Source: Arthrobacter sp. SLBN-100
Lineage (GTDB): Bacteria; Actinomycetota; Actinomycetes; Actinomycetales; Micrococcaceae
Assembly (NCBI RefSeq): GCF_006715305.1
Contig: NZ_VFMY01000001.1
Coordinates: forward strand, 2,046,001 to 2,110,000
DNA length: 64,000 nt
Direction: 5' to 3'
The notes under the pieces are model-generated. The model was not told where the DNA came from. It did no database searches and saw only the letters and a program-made list of their open reading frames with translations. Position numbers and translations under genes: made by a program. Of this stretch, positions 1-11,084 are shown in pieces. How positions within the stretch are numbered: the stretch's first letter is position 1; each line of letters starts with the position of its first letter.

Positions 1-1877
1 GGATTGCCGGCCTGCGCTGCGCCTGCCGCCACTTCGGCCGCCAGCGCCTCGGCAGCACGTGTCAGCGCGTCAACCTTCTTGAGCTCAGCTTTGATTTCGC
101 GTATGCGTGCCTCCTTTTCCAAGGCGTAAGTGGCTACTGCCTTCTGAGCTGCGGCCACCGAATCCGCCAGGGAGCGGTGGTGCTGGTCTGCGATCCCGGT
201 GAAATGGTCCCGGGTGGAGCGCTGGACCAGCCGCAGCCGGTCCTTGAGCTGCTTGCCTACCTGGAAGGTGACGTCCTCCAGTTGGCGCCGCACCAGGGCC
301 TTGGCCTCGGCCTGGCGCCGCCTCAGCCTTGCTTCCCTGTCTTCCCGGTAGGCCTTGCGCCCCAGCAGGAGCCCGGCCCCCACGGAGAGGGGGTTGATGA
401 GGGACATCCCGAAGATCCCGGTCAGCAGGCCGAACATCAGCACGCCGCCGTAGGACCCGCGCATGCCGATCAGCACCTTTTGAACGGGGTTGATGCGGCC
501 GCTGTCGAGCGCGGGCATGTCATCCACCGGGTCAAGGACGTCTCCGGTGTCTGAGACGTGGAGGACGGGGAGATTGACCTGGTCCTCGGCGAAATGCTCC
601 GCCACCTGGGCTGCGAGCCACTGCGCCCGCTCGCTGGTCCAAACGAAAGTGTCCGAGATGGCCGCCGCGGCGCACTCTTCGAGCCATGTGGAGAATTGGG
701 GCCAGATAGGTCCGGGATCACCGAGGTCTATAGCTGCTTCGGCTTCGCGCTGGATCCGGCGCAGCCGGTCCCGGAGGTCATATTCCATGTCCGCCATGAG
801 GTCGCTGATGCCGTCGTTGAGGGTGGTCTGCCAGCGGGCGGACCGCCTGCGCTGCTCGTCGGCTTCCGCCCTGGCTACTTCCAGGCCGGCAATCATTTGC
901 GGCATTTTTTCCGGGTTTTCGAACGCTTCCAGCTCGGACTGCAGGGACAGCCGGAGATTCTCGGCGACGGACAGCAGGTCCTGGCTGACGGAACGCCGCT
1001 GGAGTCGCTGTGCCTTGCCCACGATCTCGTTCCGGATGTAGGTGATCAGCCCAGGGAAGCCGGACTCCGCGTTCAGTTCGGTGTCCTGCAGCCGTGCGGC
1101 TTCCAGGCGGAGGTCTGAGGAGACGCTGAACAGCGGAATGTCTTGTGCCACCTGGGCAAGGTGCCCGCGGTCGATCTCCTCAACGCGCCGCCAGTCTGGA
1201 TAGAGGTCCGTCTTGGACAGGACACCCACCACGCTGGGAGTGAGCCGCATGGCCTGGCGGAGGAAACGAAGTTCCGGTTCGGTGTACTCCTGGGAAGCAT
1301 CAGATACCAGCACCATGGCATCAGCGGTGGGAAGCGCGGTGAGGGTAGTAAGGGTGTGGGAGGAGTTCAGCCCGCCCACGCCCGGAGTGTCGATGATCGT
1401 GAGGCCGTCCGCGAGGAGCTTTCGCGGCAGGTACACCTCGCCCGCCACAAGTTTTTTGCTGTTGCCGGGGTTGCCCCGCTCGGAAACACAGGACGGCAGG
1501 TCAGCGATCGGGACGGACCTCTGTTCAACGTTGGTTTCGTCGCCGGCATCGGAGTCTGCCGTGGGAACCAGGATGGCGGCGGAGGCGGTGTCGCCGTAGC
1601 GGACCACGGTGGGGACGGAGGTGGCGATGTCGTCATCGACGGGGCAGACCGGGGCGTTCACGAGGGCGTTGATGAGCTTGCTTTTGCCTTGCTTGAATTC
1701 GCCCACAACGATGACGCGGATGCTGGGGTCCTTCAACCTTCGCAACGTCTGGTCCAGGCGTTTCCGGAGATCCAGGCGGTCTCCCGTGCCCACCAGTTCG
1801 AGGCCCTGCTCCACCAGCTCTGCGAGTTGGCCCTCGGTCAAGGTTATTGAGGGTCTTCCCGGTCCTGCATCTGCCAC
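1..1877 (-). CDS. Dynamin-like GTPase (IniA/IniC-like), C-terminus cut by window edge
   Basis: The protein is a bacterial dynamin-like GTPase, presumed to act at the inner face of the membrane. About 625 residues are visible. The P-loop GEFKQGKS is at residues 59-66, the G3 motif DTPGVG at about 162-167, and SKTD (G4-like) at about 217-220. A helical region follows. A hydrophobic hairpin at about 465-505 is the expected membrane paddle, and a charged coiled-coil follows it. The start is GTG at 1877: it is preceded by AAAGGA six bases upstream, and a stop lies in frame just before. It follows the IniB-like gene by 47 bases on the same strand, so it is probably the fourth gene of that operon. 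Mycobacterial IniA and IniC are dynamin-like proteins encoded beside IniB, which supports the assignment. The C-terminal end is unseen. Confidence 0.9.
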   Translation of the reverse strand, partial: MADAGPGRPSITLTEGQLAELVEQGLELVGTGDRLDLRKRLDQTLRRLKDPSIRVIVVGEFKQGKSKLINALVNAPVCPVDDDIATSVPTVVRYGDTASAAILVPTADSDAGDETNVEQRSVPIADLPSCVSERGNPGNSKKLVAGEVYLPRKLLADGLTIIDTPGVGGLNSSHTLTTLTALPTADAMVLVSDASQEYTEPELRFLRQAMRLTPSVVGVLSKTDLYPDWRRVEEIDRGHLAQVAQDIPLFSVSSDLRLEAARLQDTELNAESGFPGLITYIRNEIVGKAQRLQRRSVSQDLLSVAENLRLSLQSELEAFENPEKMPQMIAGLEVARAEADEQRRRSARWQTTLNDGISDLMADMEYDLRDRLRRIQREAEAAIDLGDPGPIWPQFSTWLEECAAAAISDTFVWTSERAQWLAAQVAEHFAEDQVNLPVLHVSDTGDVLDPVDDMPALDSGRINPVQKVLIGMRGSYGGVLMFGLLTGIFGMSLINPLSVGAGLLLGRKAYREDREARLRRRQAEAKALVRRQLEDVTFQVGKQLKDRLRLVQRSTRDHFTGIADQHHRSLADSVAAAQKAVATYALEKEARIREIKAELKKVDALTRAAEALAAEVAAGAAQAGN

Positions 1878-1924
1878 AGCGGGTCCTTTACATCAGGTCT
1901 TGACCGGGACTATTGCCTGGAAAT

Positions 1925-2803
1925 TCATGAGTCCTCAATCATGGGGTCGTCGCCGGCTGCGGCGAAGTTGTTGTCCTCAGTATCACCGGCAGTGAGGGGC
2001 TCATCAGAGCTGTCGTTGCCGAAGTTCTCCAGTTCAATGTACTCGTTGCCAACGTTGTCAAGACTGAGAGTTTCGTTCCCCACGTTCTCCAGCGTGACCT
2101 TGGAATTGTCGGTGTTGCCGGCATTGTTCAGCCCAGCATCGATATCCGTCTCCGTCTCGTTGAACGAGTCGTCTATGGAGTTGCTGTTACCGGAGTCCCG
2201 GACATCGGTGTTCGTGGAGTTGTCCTCGCGGTTATCGGTGTTGCCCACGTTGTCCAGACCGGCATCAATGTCAACGTCCTTGTTATAGGAGTCCTCGATG
2301 TTGGTGGAATCATCAAGGTCAGCATCGTCTCCGGCGCCGACGGCGCGGTCACCGGAAGCAATTGCAGAATCGGTGTCGAACCATTGCTCAATGTCACCAT
2401 CCGCCCAGATGTTCTGGCTGACGGATTGGTCTGTGAAGACGCCCCCGTCGTCCGGCATTGAGGCGTAGGAGTAGTTGTTCACTATATGTTGGAGCTGCCG
2501 GATGGCATCGGCACTGTCCTCGTGCCCGTGGTGTCCGCCATCATTTTCGCCGGCGGCCGGCACTGGGGTGTAAGCGGTTCCGCCGCCGTTGTGGCCCAGG
2601 GCTCCGTCGAACCGGGAGGCATCGACCGTAACGGGGGCGTAGTCCAGGACAACCGGCATGGCTGCGTCAACGTCAGCCGAGCTGACAGCACCCAGGCCAT
2701 GGTCCTGGAGGACGCGCTCCGGATACTCCAGGAAATCCTGCGTGGCCTGGCGGTCGCCGAAGAGTTGCATCAAAAACCGGACGAGATCGCTTGCGACTGT
2801 CAT
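1925..2803 (-). CDS. IniB-like protein with acidic Asn-rich repeats
   Basis: The protein has 292 residues. Residues 1-58 match the IniB N-terminal domain pattern (a DLVRFLMQLF start, then FLEYPERVL, then AMPVVLDY). A His/Gly-rich linker and a middle segment follow. From about residue 165 the chain is very acidic and Asn-rich, with imperfect repeats built on DIDAGL-N-x-GNTDN and on LENVGNE/LDNVGNE/LENFGND. The repeat spacing of about 10 residues suggests an extended beta-solenoid, which is inference. There is no signal peptide or membrane segment. The start ATG has GAGGA eight bases upstream. It lies between the LuxR-type regulator and the dynamin-like gene. In Mycobacterium tuberculosis iniB heads the isoniazid-induced iniBAC operon; its molecular role there is not established, and none is claimed here. 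Confidence 0.8.
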   Translation of the reverse strand: MTVASDLVRFLMQLFGDRQATQDFLEYPERVLQDHGLGAVSSADVDAAMPVVLDYAPVTVDASRFDGALGHNGGGTAYTPVPAAGENDGGHHGHEDSADAIRQLQHIVNNYSYASMPDDGGVFTDQSVSQNIWADGDIEQWFDTDSAIASGDRAVGAGDDADLDDSTNIEDSYNKDVDIDAGLDNVGNTDNREDNSTNTDVRDSGNSNSIDDSFNETETDIDAGLNNAGNTDNSKVTLENVGNETLSLDNVGNEYIELENFGNDSSDEPLTAGDTEDNNFAAAGDDPMIEDS

Positions 2804-2971
2804 TTGGTTGTCCTCAATCTCTCTGGGTTGCTTGTCACCCGTCGCCCTGCCTGGCTTGCGTCAAACGTACGTTCCCCTCCGGGACCCGGCATCGGGCCAT
2901 TTCCCCCTACCGTCGGTCCCCACCTCCGGGGAGGGAAACCTTTCCCGTTACGGGTCTTAGGGGTTTTCATT
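2804..2971 (-). promoter_or_regulatory. Possible regulatory region upstream of the iniB-like gene
   Basis: This 168-base gap separates the LuxR-type gene from the iniB-like gene. It holds the palindrome AACGTACGTT (2864-2873), an inverted repeat GGGAAACCTTTCCC (2933-2946), and on the minus strand three G-rich boxes containing GGGAAAG, GGGGGAAA and GGGGAAC. Such spaced G-rich boxes would suit a LuxR/MalT-type activator, perhaps the upstream gene product. No convincing -35/-10 pair was found, so a separate promoter is only suspected. Confidence 0.3.
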
Positions 2972-5038
2972 TCATTCCTGTTCATGGTTTTCGGAAGTCA
3001 GGACCAGCCGCAGCCTGGCCAGCAGGTCGGAGCGGTTTTCCGCACCGAGGCGGCGGCGCATGCGGGCAATGTGATGTTCGGCGGTCCTCGGAGAGATGTA
3101 GATTGCCTCCCCGATCTCCCGGTACGTCTTGCCCTCAAGCACCAGCCTGGCAACTTCCTTTTCCCGTTCGCTCAGGCCCGAGCCCTCCGGATGCATACCG
3201 TTGGCACCTTCGGCTGGCGTATCGCGGGATTCAGGAACCCTGGACATCCCGTTCCCTCCCGGGCCTGACTGCGGATGAAGGTCCCTGGCACACGACAGCA
3301 GGCGCACCATGTCCTTGCGTTCGTCTGCACGCGCAGCGGCGTGTCCGGCAAGTCTGGCGCCTTCCCAGGGCCTTCCCACCCTGCCCAGGCCACGCGCGGC
3401 CAGTTCAACGTCCGCAGGGCGGAACTTTCCTGCCCGAACCGAAACCCATGCCTTGCCGGCGGCGGCAAACACCGCAGCAAGGTTGCTGTGGTTCGCGGCC
3501 CGCGCCAGAGCGGCAGCATGGGGAGCCAGGTCAGCCGGGCTGTCACCGAGCAGGGCTGCCTGGACGGCTGCCCAGTGGAACGGCACTGCCCACAGGAGCG
3601 GATCACCCAGGCGGCCCAGCAATTGGTTCGCCGCATCCAGATAATGCGCCACCCGGCGGGTCTCCCGCAGCCGGGCGGCCGCGATCATCAGCTCGCCCCA
3701 CGGCAGCATGCTGTAAAGGTCCACCGAGGTGTGGAGCATGGCTTCATGGGCTCGTTCCCAGGCCATCACGAGTTCCGGGATCTCGCCGTTGCGCCGGGCG
3801 AGCCCCACTTCCAGCGCCGCACAAAGGAATTCATCCCGCGGGACCAAGGGCCAGTGGTTCACTTTCGAGGCCTCATTGATGGCGAGCCGGGCGTCGTCAA
3901 GCTTGTCCTGCTGCATGGCTGCCCACGCCTGAAGCAGGAAGAGCCGTGGCTTGGCCGCGTTTCCCCCTTGGCCCGCTGCCGCAGCGGACCGGCAGACGGT
4001 TTCCGCCAGATGAGCCTCTCCGGTGTGCAGGGCGAGGAGCGCGGCCAGGGCAGCAGGGGTATCCGGGAGGGGGAGTGCAGTTCCCGTGGCGTTGAGCATA
4101 TCCGAGGCGTGGATCAACACCGGGAGCGCCTGCTGCGGATCCAGGGCCAGCGACTCCAGGATGCCCCTGCCGGTCTCCGTAAGGGAGGCGGACAGTAACG
4201 TGGGAGCTGCCGGCGGCGCATCCGGCCGGAACAGTTCCTTGGCACCGGGAAGGTTGCCGGCTCCGATCATGGCGACCGCGGCGAGAGGCGCCGACGGCCC
4301 CACCCTTGAGGGGCCCAGCCAGCTATAAGCGTCCCCGCCCTGCGCCAGCATGCCCCGCTGGCCCCACACAGCTGCGGCCACGTCCACTCCCCGCCGAACG
4401 TCCGGCGGATCAACATGCACCAGGAGGGTATCGAGGATTTGGGTGGCTCTGTCCAGCGCCCCATCTGCGGCCGCTGCCTGGGCACGCCGTGCCGCGGTTG
4501 CTATTTCATCGGCTCCTGCCAGCAGGGCTTCATCGTAAAGCTGCGAGGCCAGCCCCGGATCATGTTCCAGCGCCTTGTCACCTGCGTGTTCCAGCTCGAA
4601 AGCAACACGGGAATCCGCAAGGCCGCCGCGGGCCATTTCGCGGGCAAGATCCCCGAGCGGCTGCCCGACCGACGCATGCGCGGATACGAGCTCGCGCTGC
4701 AGCGCGTGCACCCTTGAGGTCGAGGCGACCGCCAGCAGGGCGTGCCGGGCGGGTCCCACCACAGTTCCATCAGGGGTCAGCAGGCCCGCGGATTCTGCAC
4801 GCCCAACCAAGGCGTCCAGGCTTTCCACATCGCCGCGGTCAATCTTCCGCTGCAAGTCGGTGGGCAACGGACCGGGCAGCACAAAACCGACGGACAGCGC
4901 CAGCAGGAGTTCACGGACCGCCACGTTCTCGCCCTGGAGCTGCCGGGCCATCTGCTCGGCAGCATGGGCCGAACGGCCGTGGTTCAGCTCCGGCGGCAGG
5001 AAATCATGCTCTTCGACGGGTGTGTCCTGGCCAAACAT
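2972..5038 (-). CDS. Large LuxR-family transcriptional regulator without a visible ATPase domain
   Basis: The protein has 688 residues and a C-terminal LuxR/GerE helix-turn-helix at about 620-680 (LSEREKEVARLVLEGKTYRE and the recognition-helix region ISPRTAEHHIARMRRRLG). Residues 1-600 are Ala/Leu-rich and helical, with the look of TPR-like repeats. I see no Walker A motif. Large LuxR (LAL/MalT-like) regulators are usually near 900 residues with an N-terminal STAND ATPase, so this one seems to lack its switch module. ATG lies one base after the TAG stop of the Hsp70-like gene, which points to translational coupling. In mycobacteria a LuxR-family regulator gene (iniR) lies near iniBAC. It is therefore a reasonable candidate for the local regulator; its signal is unknown. 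Confidence 0.85.
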   Translation of the reverse strand: MFGQDTPVEEHDFLPPELNHGRSAHAAEQMARQLQGENVAVRELLLALSVGFVLPGPLPTDLQRKIDRGDVESLDALVGRAESAGLLTPDGTVVGPARHALLAVASTSRVHALQRELVSAHASVGQPLGDLAREMARGGLADSRVAFELEHAGDKALEHDPGLASQLYDEALLAGADEIATAARRAQAAAADGALDRATQILDTLLVHVDPPDVRRGVDVAAAVWGQRGMLAQGGDAYSWLGPSRVGPSAPLAAVAMIGAGNLPGAKELFRPDAPPAAPTLLSASLTETGRGILESLALDPQQALPVLIHASDMLNATGTALPLPDTPAALAALLALHTGEAHLAETVCRSAAAAGQGGNAAKPRLFLLQAWAAMQQDKLDDARLAINEASKVNHWPLVPRDEFLCAALEVGLARRNGEIPELVMAWERAHEAMLHTSVDLYSMLPWGELMIAAARLRETRRVAHYLDAANQLLGRLGDPLLWAVPFHWAAVQAALLGDSPADLAPHAAALARAANHSNLAAVFAAAGKAWVSVRAGKFRPADVELAARGLGRVGRPWEGARLAGHAAARADERKDMVRLLSCARDLHPQSGPGGNGMSRVPESRDTPAEGANGMHPEGSGLSEREKEVARLVLEGKTYREIGEAIYISPRTAEHHIARMRRRLGAENRSDLLARLRLVLTSENHEQE

Positions 5039-5039
5039 C

Positions 5040-7316
<2,277 letters not shown>

Positions 7317-7469
7317 GGGCACCTCGGGAAAAACTGGTGTTTCGCCTGCAAACTTCATCACAGGCGGACTTCACCAAGGTAGCATCACGGCCGGACGGCG
7401 AACACCCCTATTGCTACACCGATTGGTTATTACCCCGCAGTTCCCGCAGGAAAAGCAGGAAAACGCGGT

Positions 7470-8555
7470 TCAGAGCCCGGAGTACGAGTGCAGCCCGTTG
7501 AAGAATTGGTTCACGATGGTGAAGTTGAAGATCACGCACAAGTAGCCGACGATCGAGAGCCACGCGGCACGTGTTCCGGTCCAGCCGCGGGTTGCGCGGG
7601 CGTGGAGATAGCCAGCGTAAACCACCCAGATCACGAAGGTCCATACTTCCTTGGTGTCCCAGCCCCAGAATCTGCCCCACGCCTTTTCAGCCCAGATCGC
7701 ACCGAACATCAGAGTAAAGGTCCAGCCGATGAAGGCGATGGCGTTGATCCGGTAGGACAGGTTTTCCAGGCTCAGCGCGGACGGCACCAGGCGCATAAAG
7801 CCGAGCTTGTCCGCGCCGCCCGCTGCAACGGTTTTTTGCCGGTGTGACTGGACCAGCTGCAGCGCTGACATGGCGAACGTCAGGGTGAACAGCGCGGAGG
7901 AGAGCACCGCAATGGAGACGTGGATGATCAGCCAGTAGCTCTGCAGGGCGGGGACCAGGTGCCCCACCGGGGTCCAGTACGCCACGGAGGCAGCCACCAG
8001 CATGATGATGCCCAGGCCCACCACGAACGTTCCCAGGAACCGCAGGTCGCGCCGGATCAGCACCAGCAGGAACACGGCGATGGCCACGAAGGCGCCGGTG
8101 GTGAGGAATTCGTACATGTTGCCCCAGGGCACGCGGCCGGCCCCGAGGGCGCGGGTCAGCACGCCGGCGCCGTGGATCACTGCGCCCAGGACGGTCAGTG
8201 CCACGGCCACCCGGGCGGGAGCACGCCGTTCGGCGGCGTACCGCATGTCACCGTCGGCGGTGATCACTCCCCCGCCTCCTGCGCCGGCTGGCCGGGAAGC
8301 GGACGACGACGGCCGTTCCGCCCTGCCCGCCGGCCCGGCCAGGTGGGACTCGTTCCGGGCCCCCGCGCCTGCGGCGACCGGCACGCGGACGGCTTCTTCA
8401 GCCTGCGCAGCTTTAAGGTCGATGGCGCGCAGCGCCTTGCTGCTCTTGGCCAGATCCCACGCGAAGGCGATGAACGCCACCGTGTACGTGCCGGCCGCCA
8501 GGAGCATAAAAAGCTCGCTGTACTGGCCCATGGTTTCGTTGATTCCAAACGGCAT
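7470..8555 (-). CDS. ccsB: Cytochrome c biogenesis protein CcsB (CcsA/ResC family)
   Basis: This is the integral membrane heme-handling subunit of system II cytochrome c maturation, with 361 residues. Several membrane helices are visible. The WWD signature is at about 285-300 (WAEKAWGRFWGWDTKE). Conserved His residues lie in helices, as in SYWLIIHVS. A Gly/Ala/Pro-rich stretch of about 60 residues (about 50-110) sits between the first and second helices and looks like a variable cytoplasmic loop. Its ATG overlaps the resB stop in a TAATG junction. With resB, ccdA and the TlpA-like gene it forms a complete minus-strand operon, the same order as Rv0526-Rv0529 of M. tuberculosis. Confidence 0.95.
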   Translation of the reverse strand: MPFGINETMGQYSELFMLLAAGTYTVAFIAFAWDLAKSSKALRAIDLKAAQAEEAVRVPVAAGAGARNESHLAGPAGRAERPSSSASRPAGAGGGGVITADGDMRYAAERRAPARVAVALTVLGAVIHGAGVLTRALGAGRVPWGNMYEFLTTGAFVAIAVFLLVLIRRDLRFLGTFVVGLGIIMLVAASVAYWTPVGHLVPALQSYWLIIHVSIAVLSSALFTLTFAMSALQLVQSHRQKTVAAGGADKLGFMRLVPSALSLENLSYRINAIAFIGWTFTLMFGAIWAEKAWGRFWGWDTKEVWTFVIWVVYAGYLHARATRGWTGTRAAWLSIVGYLCVIFNFTIVNQFFNGLHSYSGL

Positions 8556-10327
8556 TACTGGTCCTTTTCGGGCCCGGAGGGGCCGGCAGGGGTGGAAAGG
8601 GCTGAGGTTGTGGCAGCGCCTGGGCCATTATCGCCCTGGCTGCTGGGAGCTTGCTGGGACTCTTCATGGTCCGCCCCGGCGGGATCGGCGGCAAGCTGCC
8701 ATTCCGCGGACAGCAGGTTCCGCACCGCCTGGGCTTCCGCCGCGAGCCTGTGGTCTTCGCCACGGGCCAACAACCCGTACTCCACCATGGTGCGGCCGTC
8801 CTCATGGGTGCCGGTGCGGACCCAGACGCGGCGGCGGTTGACGTACAGGGAAAGGATCAGGCCGGCCACTGCCAGGAGCGCGAAAATCAGGGCATAGAGC
8901 TGGCCGGGGTTGTGGTGGATGTCAACGCCGATGTAACGCTTCACGCCGTCGAAGCTGATGGTGCCTTTACCGTCGGGCAGCGTGTAGCTGCTGCCGGGGG
9001 CAAGGGTAATGCCGCCGGCGTCGAGGTTCCGGGCGTTCAGCGGCGTCAGGTTCTTGACGTTGATTTCGAAGACGTTCTGGGGCGCGCCGTCATCCAGGCC
9101 CAGGTCACCGTAGTAGGAGTTCAGTGACAGCTGCGGGTTGAACAGCCCGGGGTCTCCGCTGAAGGAAACCCCTTCATTGGAGACGAAAGCGGTGGGCAGG
9201 AAGAAGCCCTGGAATCCCAGCTGGTCCGGCTTGGCGTCGGGGACCTTGATCACCACGGAGGAGTAGTAGTTGTCGCCCTGCAGCTTGGCTACCACGGGAC
9301 CCTGCATGGCCACGTTTCCCTCGCCGTCCCGGATGGTGACCACAGGGGCGTAGCCGTTGCCGGTGAGGTAGATGCTGGTGCCGCCCAGGGTGATGGGATC
9401 GTTGACCTTCAGGATTTCCTGCCGCGCCGGGGCGTCCGGGTTTTCCCTGGTGGTCACTGCGGCGGAGAAGTCGATGGGCTGGCCGAACTTGCCCTGGGAT
9501 TCGCGGTCGAACGTGATGTCGAACTTGTCCAGCTGGAGGGAGTACGGCTGGAGCTGCCCCGCCTGGAAGTTGGTGCCCGGGGTGAACTGGTCGTAGCCCA
9601 CCAGGGTGTTCACGAAGGTATCGCCCTCCACCAGGATGCGCTGGCCGCTGTAGCCGAAGAGGCCGCCGATCGCTACCGACACCAGCACCCCGATCAAGGA
9701 CGTGTGGAAGACCAGGTTTCCCACTTCCTTGGTGAAGCCGCGTTCGGCACCCAGGGAGGGACGCCCGCCGTCGGCGTCGCGGACGTCCACGCGGTAGCCA
9801 CGCTTCTTCAGCAGCCCGGCGGCGCTGTTGATGGCGGCCGACGCCGGGATCCCGGCGTCGGCCGGAATCACCAGGGTGCCGTACTCGGGAAGGCGGGAAA
9901 GACGCTTGGGGGTGCGCGGCGGCTGGGAGCGCATCGCCTTGTAGTGGGCGATGGCCCGGGGCACCACGCAGCCGATCAGGGAGATGAACAGCAGCAGGTA
10001 GATAGCGGAGAACCAGGCCGAGGAGTAAACGTCGTACAGCTGCAGGGTGTCCAGCGCTTCGCCGTAACCCGGGTTGTTCTTGATGTACTCCGTCACGACG
10101 GACGGGTTGGCCGGGCGCTGCGGGAACAGCGAGCCCGGGACTGCCGCCACGGCGAGGAGCAGCAGCAGGAACAGCGCGGTGCGCATGCTGGTCAGCTGGG
10201 TCCAGGACCAGCGGAGCATGCCTGCCGGCCCCAACGCCGGCAGCGCGGCGTCAGCCTTGGCCTCTGCCGCGTTGGCGCCAGTCACCGCGGCAGGAGATTT
10301 CTTCTCTACGTTCACACGCTCGCTCAT
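8555..10327 (-). CDS. resB: Cytochrome c biogenesis protein ResB
   Basis: ResB partners CcsB/ResC in heme export and attachment to apocytochrome c outside the membrane. The protein has 590 residues: a cytoplasmic N-terminal tail, helices near 40-60, 115-135 and 205-225, a large extracytoplasmic domain (about 230-490), and a final helix at about 480-505 followed by a cytoplasmic tail rich in Ala, Ser and Gln. It starts at ATG 10327, overlapping the ccdA stop (TGATG), and ends in the overlap with ccsB, so the operon is translationally coupled. Confidence 0.95.
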   Translation of the reverse strand: MSERVNVEKKSPAAVTGANAAEAKADAALPALGPAGMLRWSWTQLTSMRTALFLLLLLAVAAVPGSLFPQRPANPSVVTEYIKNNPGYGEALDTLQLYDVYSSAWFSAIYLLLFISLIGCVVPRAIAHYKAMRSQPPRTPKRLSRLPEYGTLVIPADAGIPASAAINSAAGLLKKRGYRVDVRDADGGRPSLGAERGFTKEVGNLVFHTSLIGVLVSVAIGGLFGYSGQRILVEGDTFVNTLVGYDQFTPGTNFQAGQLQPYSLQLDKFDITFDRESQGKFGQPIDFSAAVTTRENPDAPARQEILKVNDPITLGGTSIYLTGNGYAPVVTIRDGEGNVAMQGPVVAKLQGDNYYSSVVIKVPDAKPDQLGFQGFFLPTAFVSNEGVSFSGDPGLFNPQLSLNSYYGDLGLDDGAPQNVFEINVKNLTPLNARNLDAGGITLAPGSSYTLPDGKGTISFDGVKRYIGVDIHHNPGQLYALIFALLAVAGLILSLYVNRRRVWVRTGTHEDGRTMVEYGLLARGEDHRLAAEAQAVRNLLSAEWQLAADPAGADHEESQQAPSSQGDNGPGAATTSALSTPAGPSGPEKDQ

Positions 10328-11082
10328 CAGATCGGCAACTTCACATCAGTTTGGAACCAGTACTGCAGCCCGGTGACCCAGGTGCCCCAGACGCCGCTGG
10401 CCATCAGCAGCCCAAGGAGCACCAGGATGCCGCCGCCGATGCGCTGGATGGCCAGGCGGTGCTTGCGGAAGAACGCCATCACCCCCATCCCCCGGCGCAG
10501 CGCCAAGGCGATCAGCAGGAACGGGATCCCCAGCCCCAGGCTGTAGACGAAGGCCAGGAAGGCGCCCTTCGCCGCGGACGAGCCGCCGGACAGGCTCAGG
10601 AGCTGGACCGCCGAGTAGGTGGGCCCGATGCACGGCGCCCAGCCCAGCCCGAACGTCAGGCCCAGCAGCGGTGCGCCCCACAGCCCCGCCGGTGGCTTCG
10701 CGTGGATCTTGGCATCCCGCTGCAGCCAGCTGAAGCCGCCCATAAACACGATGCCCATCACCATCACCAGGACGCCCAGGAGCTGGGTGATCCAGGCGTT
10801 CTGCGATCCGGTGATCAGGCTGCCCAGCTGGCCGAAAGCACCCCCCAGGAGGACGAAGATCACGGAGAAGCCCAGCACGAACAGGCCAATGCCCGCAAGC
10901 ATCCGGCCCCGCTTCTGCTTCTGCAGGTCCACCCCGGACAACCCCGTGACGTAGCCCAGGTAGCCGGGCACCAGGGGCAAAACGCAGGGGGAAAGGAAGG
11001 AGACCAGTCCGGCCAGCAGTGCCACCGGAATGGCAAGGAGGAGCGAGCCGTTGAGGATGGCTTCGGCGAAGGGGCTGTCCAT
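10327..11082 (-). CDS. ccdA: Cytochrome c biogenesis protein CcdA
   Basis: CcdA is a small DsbD-type membrane protein that passes electrons from cytoplasmic thioredoxin across the membrane to keep apocytochrome c thiols reduced. The 251-residue protein shows about six helices. The first redox Cys lies in the FLSPCVLPLVPGYLG motif (about residues 30-44), and the second in GLGWAPCIGPTYSA (about 150-160), as expected for the family. The ATG at 11082 is two bases after the stop of the TlpA-like lipoprotein gene, its likely redox partner. Confidence 0.95.
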   Translation of the reverse strand: MDSPFAEAILNGSLLLAIPVALLAGLVSFLSPCVLPLVPGYLGYVTGLSGVDLQKQKRGRMLAGIGLFVLGFSVIFVLLGGAFGQLGSLITGSQNAWITQLLGVLVMVMGIVFMGGFSWLQRDAKIHAKPPAGLWGAPLLGLTFGLGWAPCIGPTYSAVQLLSLSGGSSAAKGAFLAFVYSLGLGIPFLLIALALRRGMGVMAFFRKHRLAIQRIGGGILVLLGLLMASGVWGTWVTGLQYWFQTDVKLPI

Positions 11083-11084
11083 GG

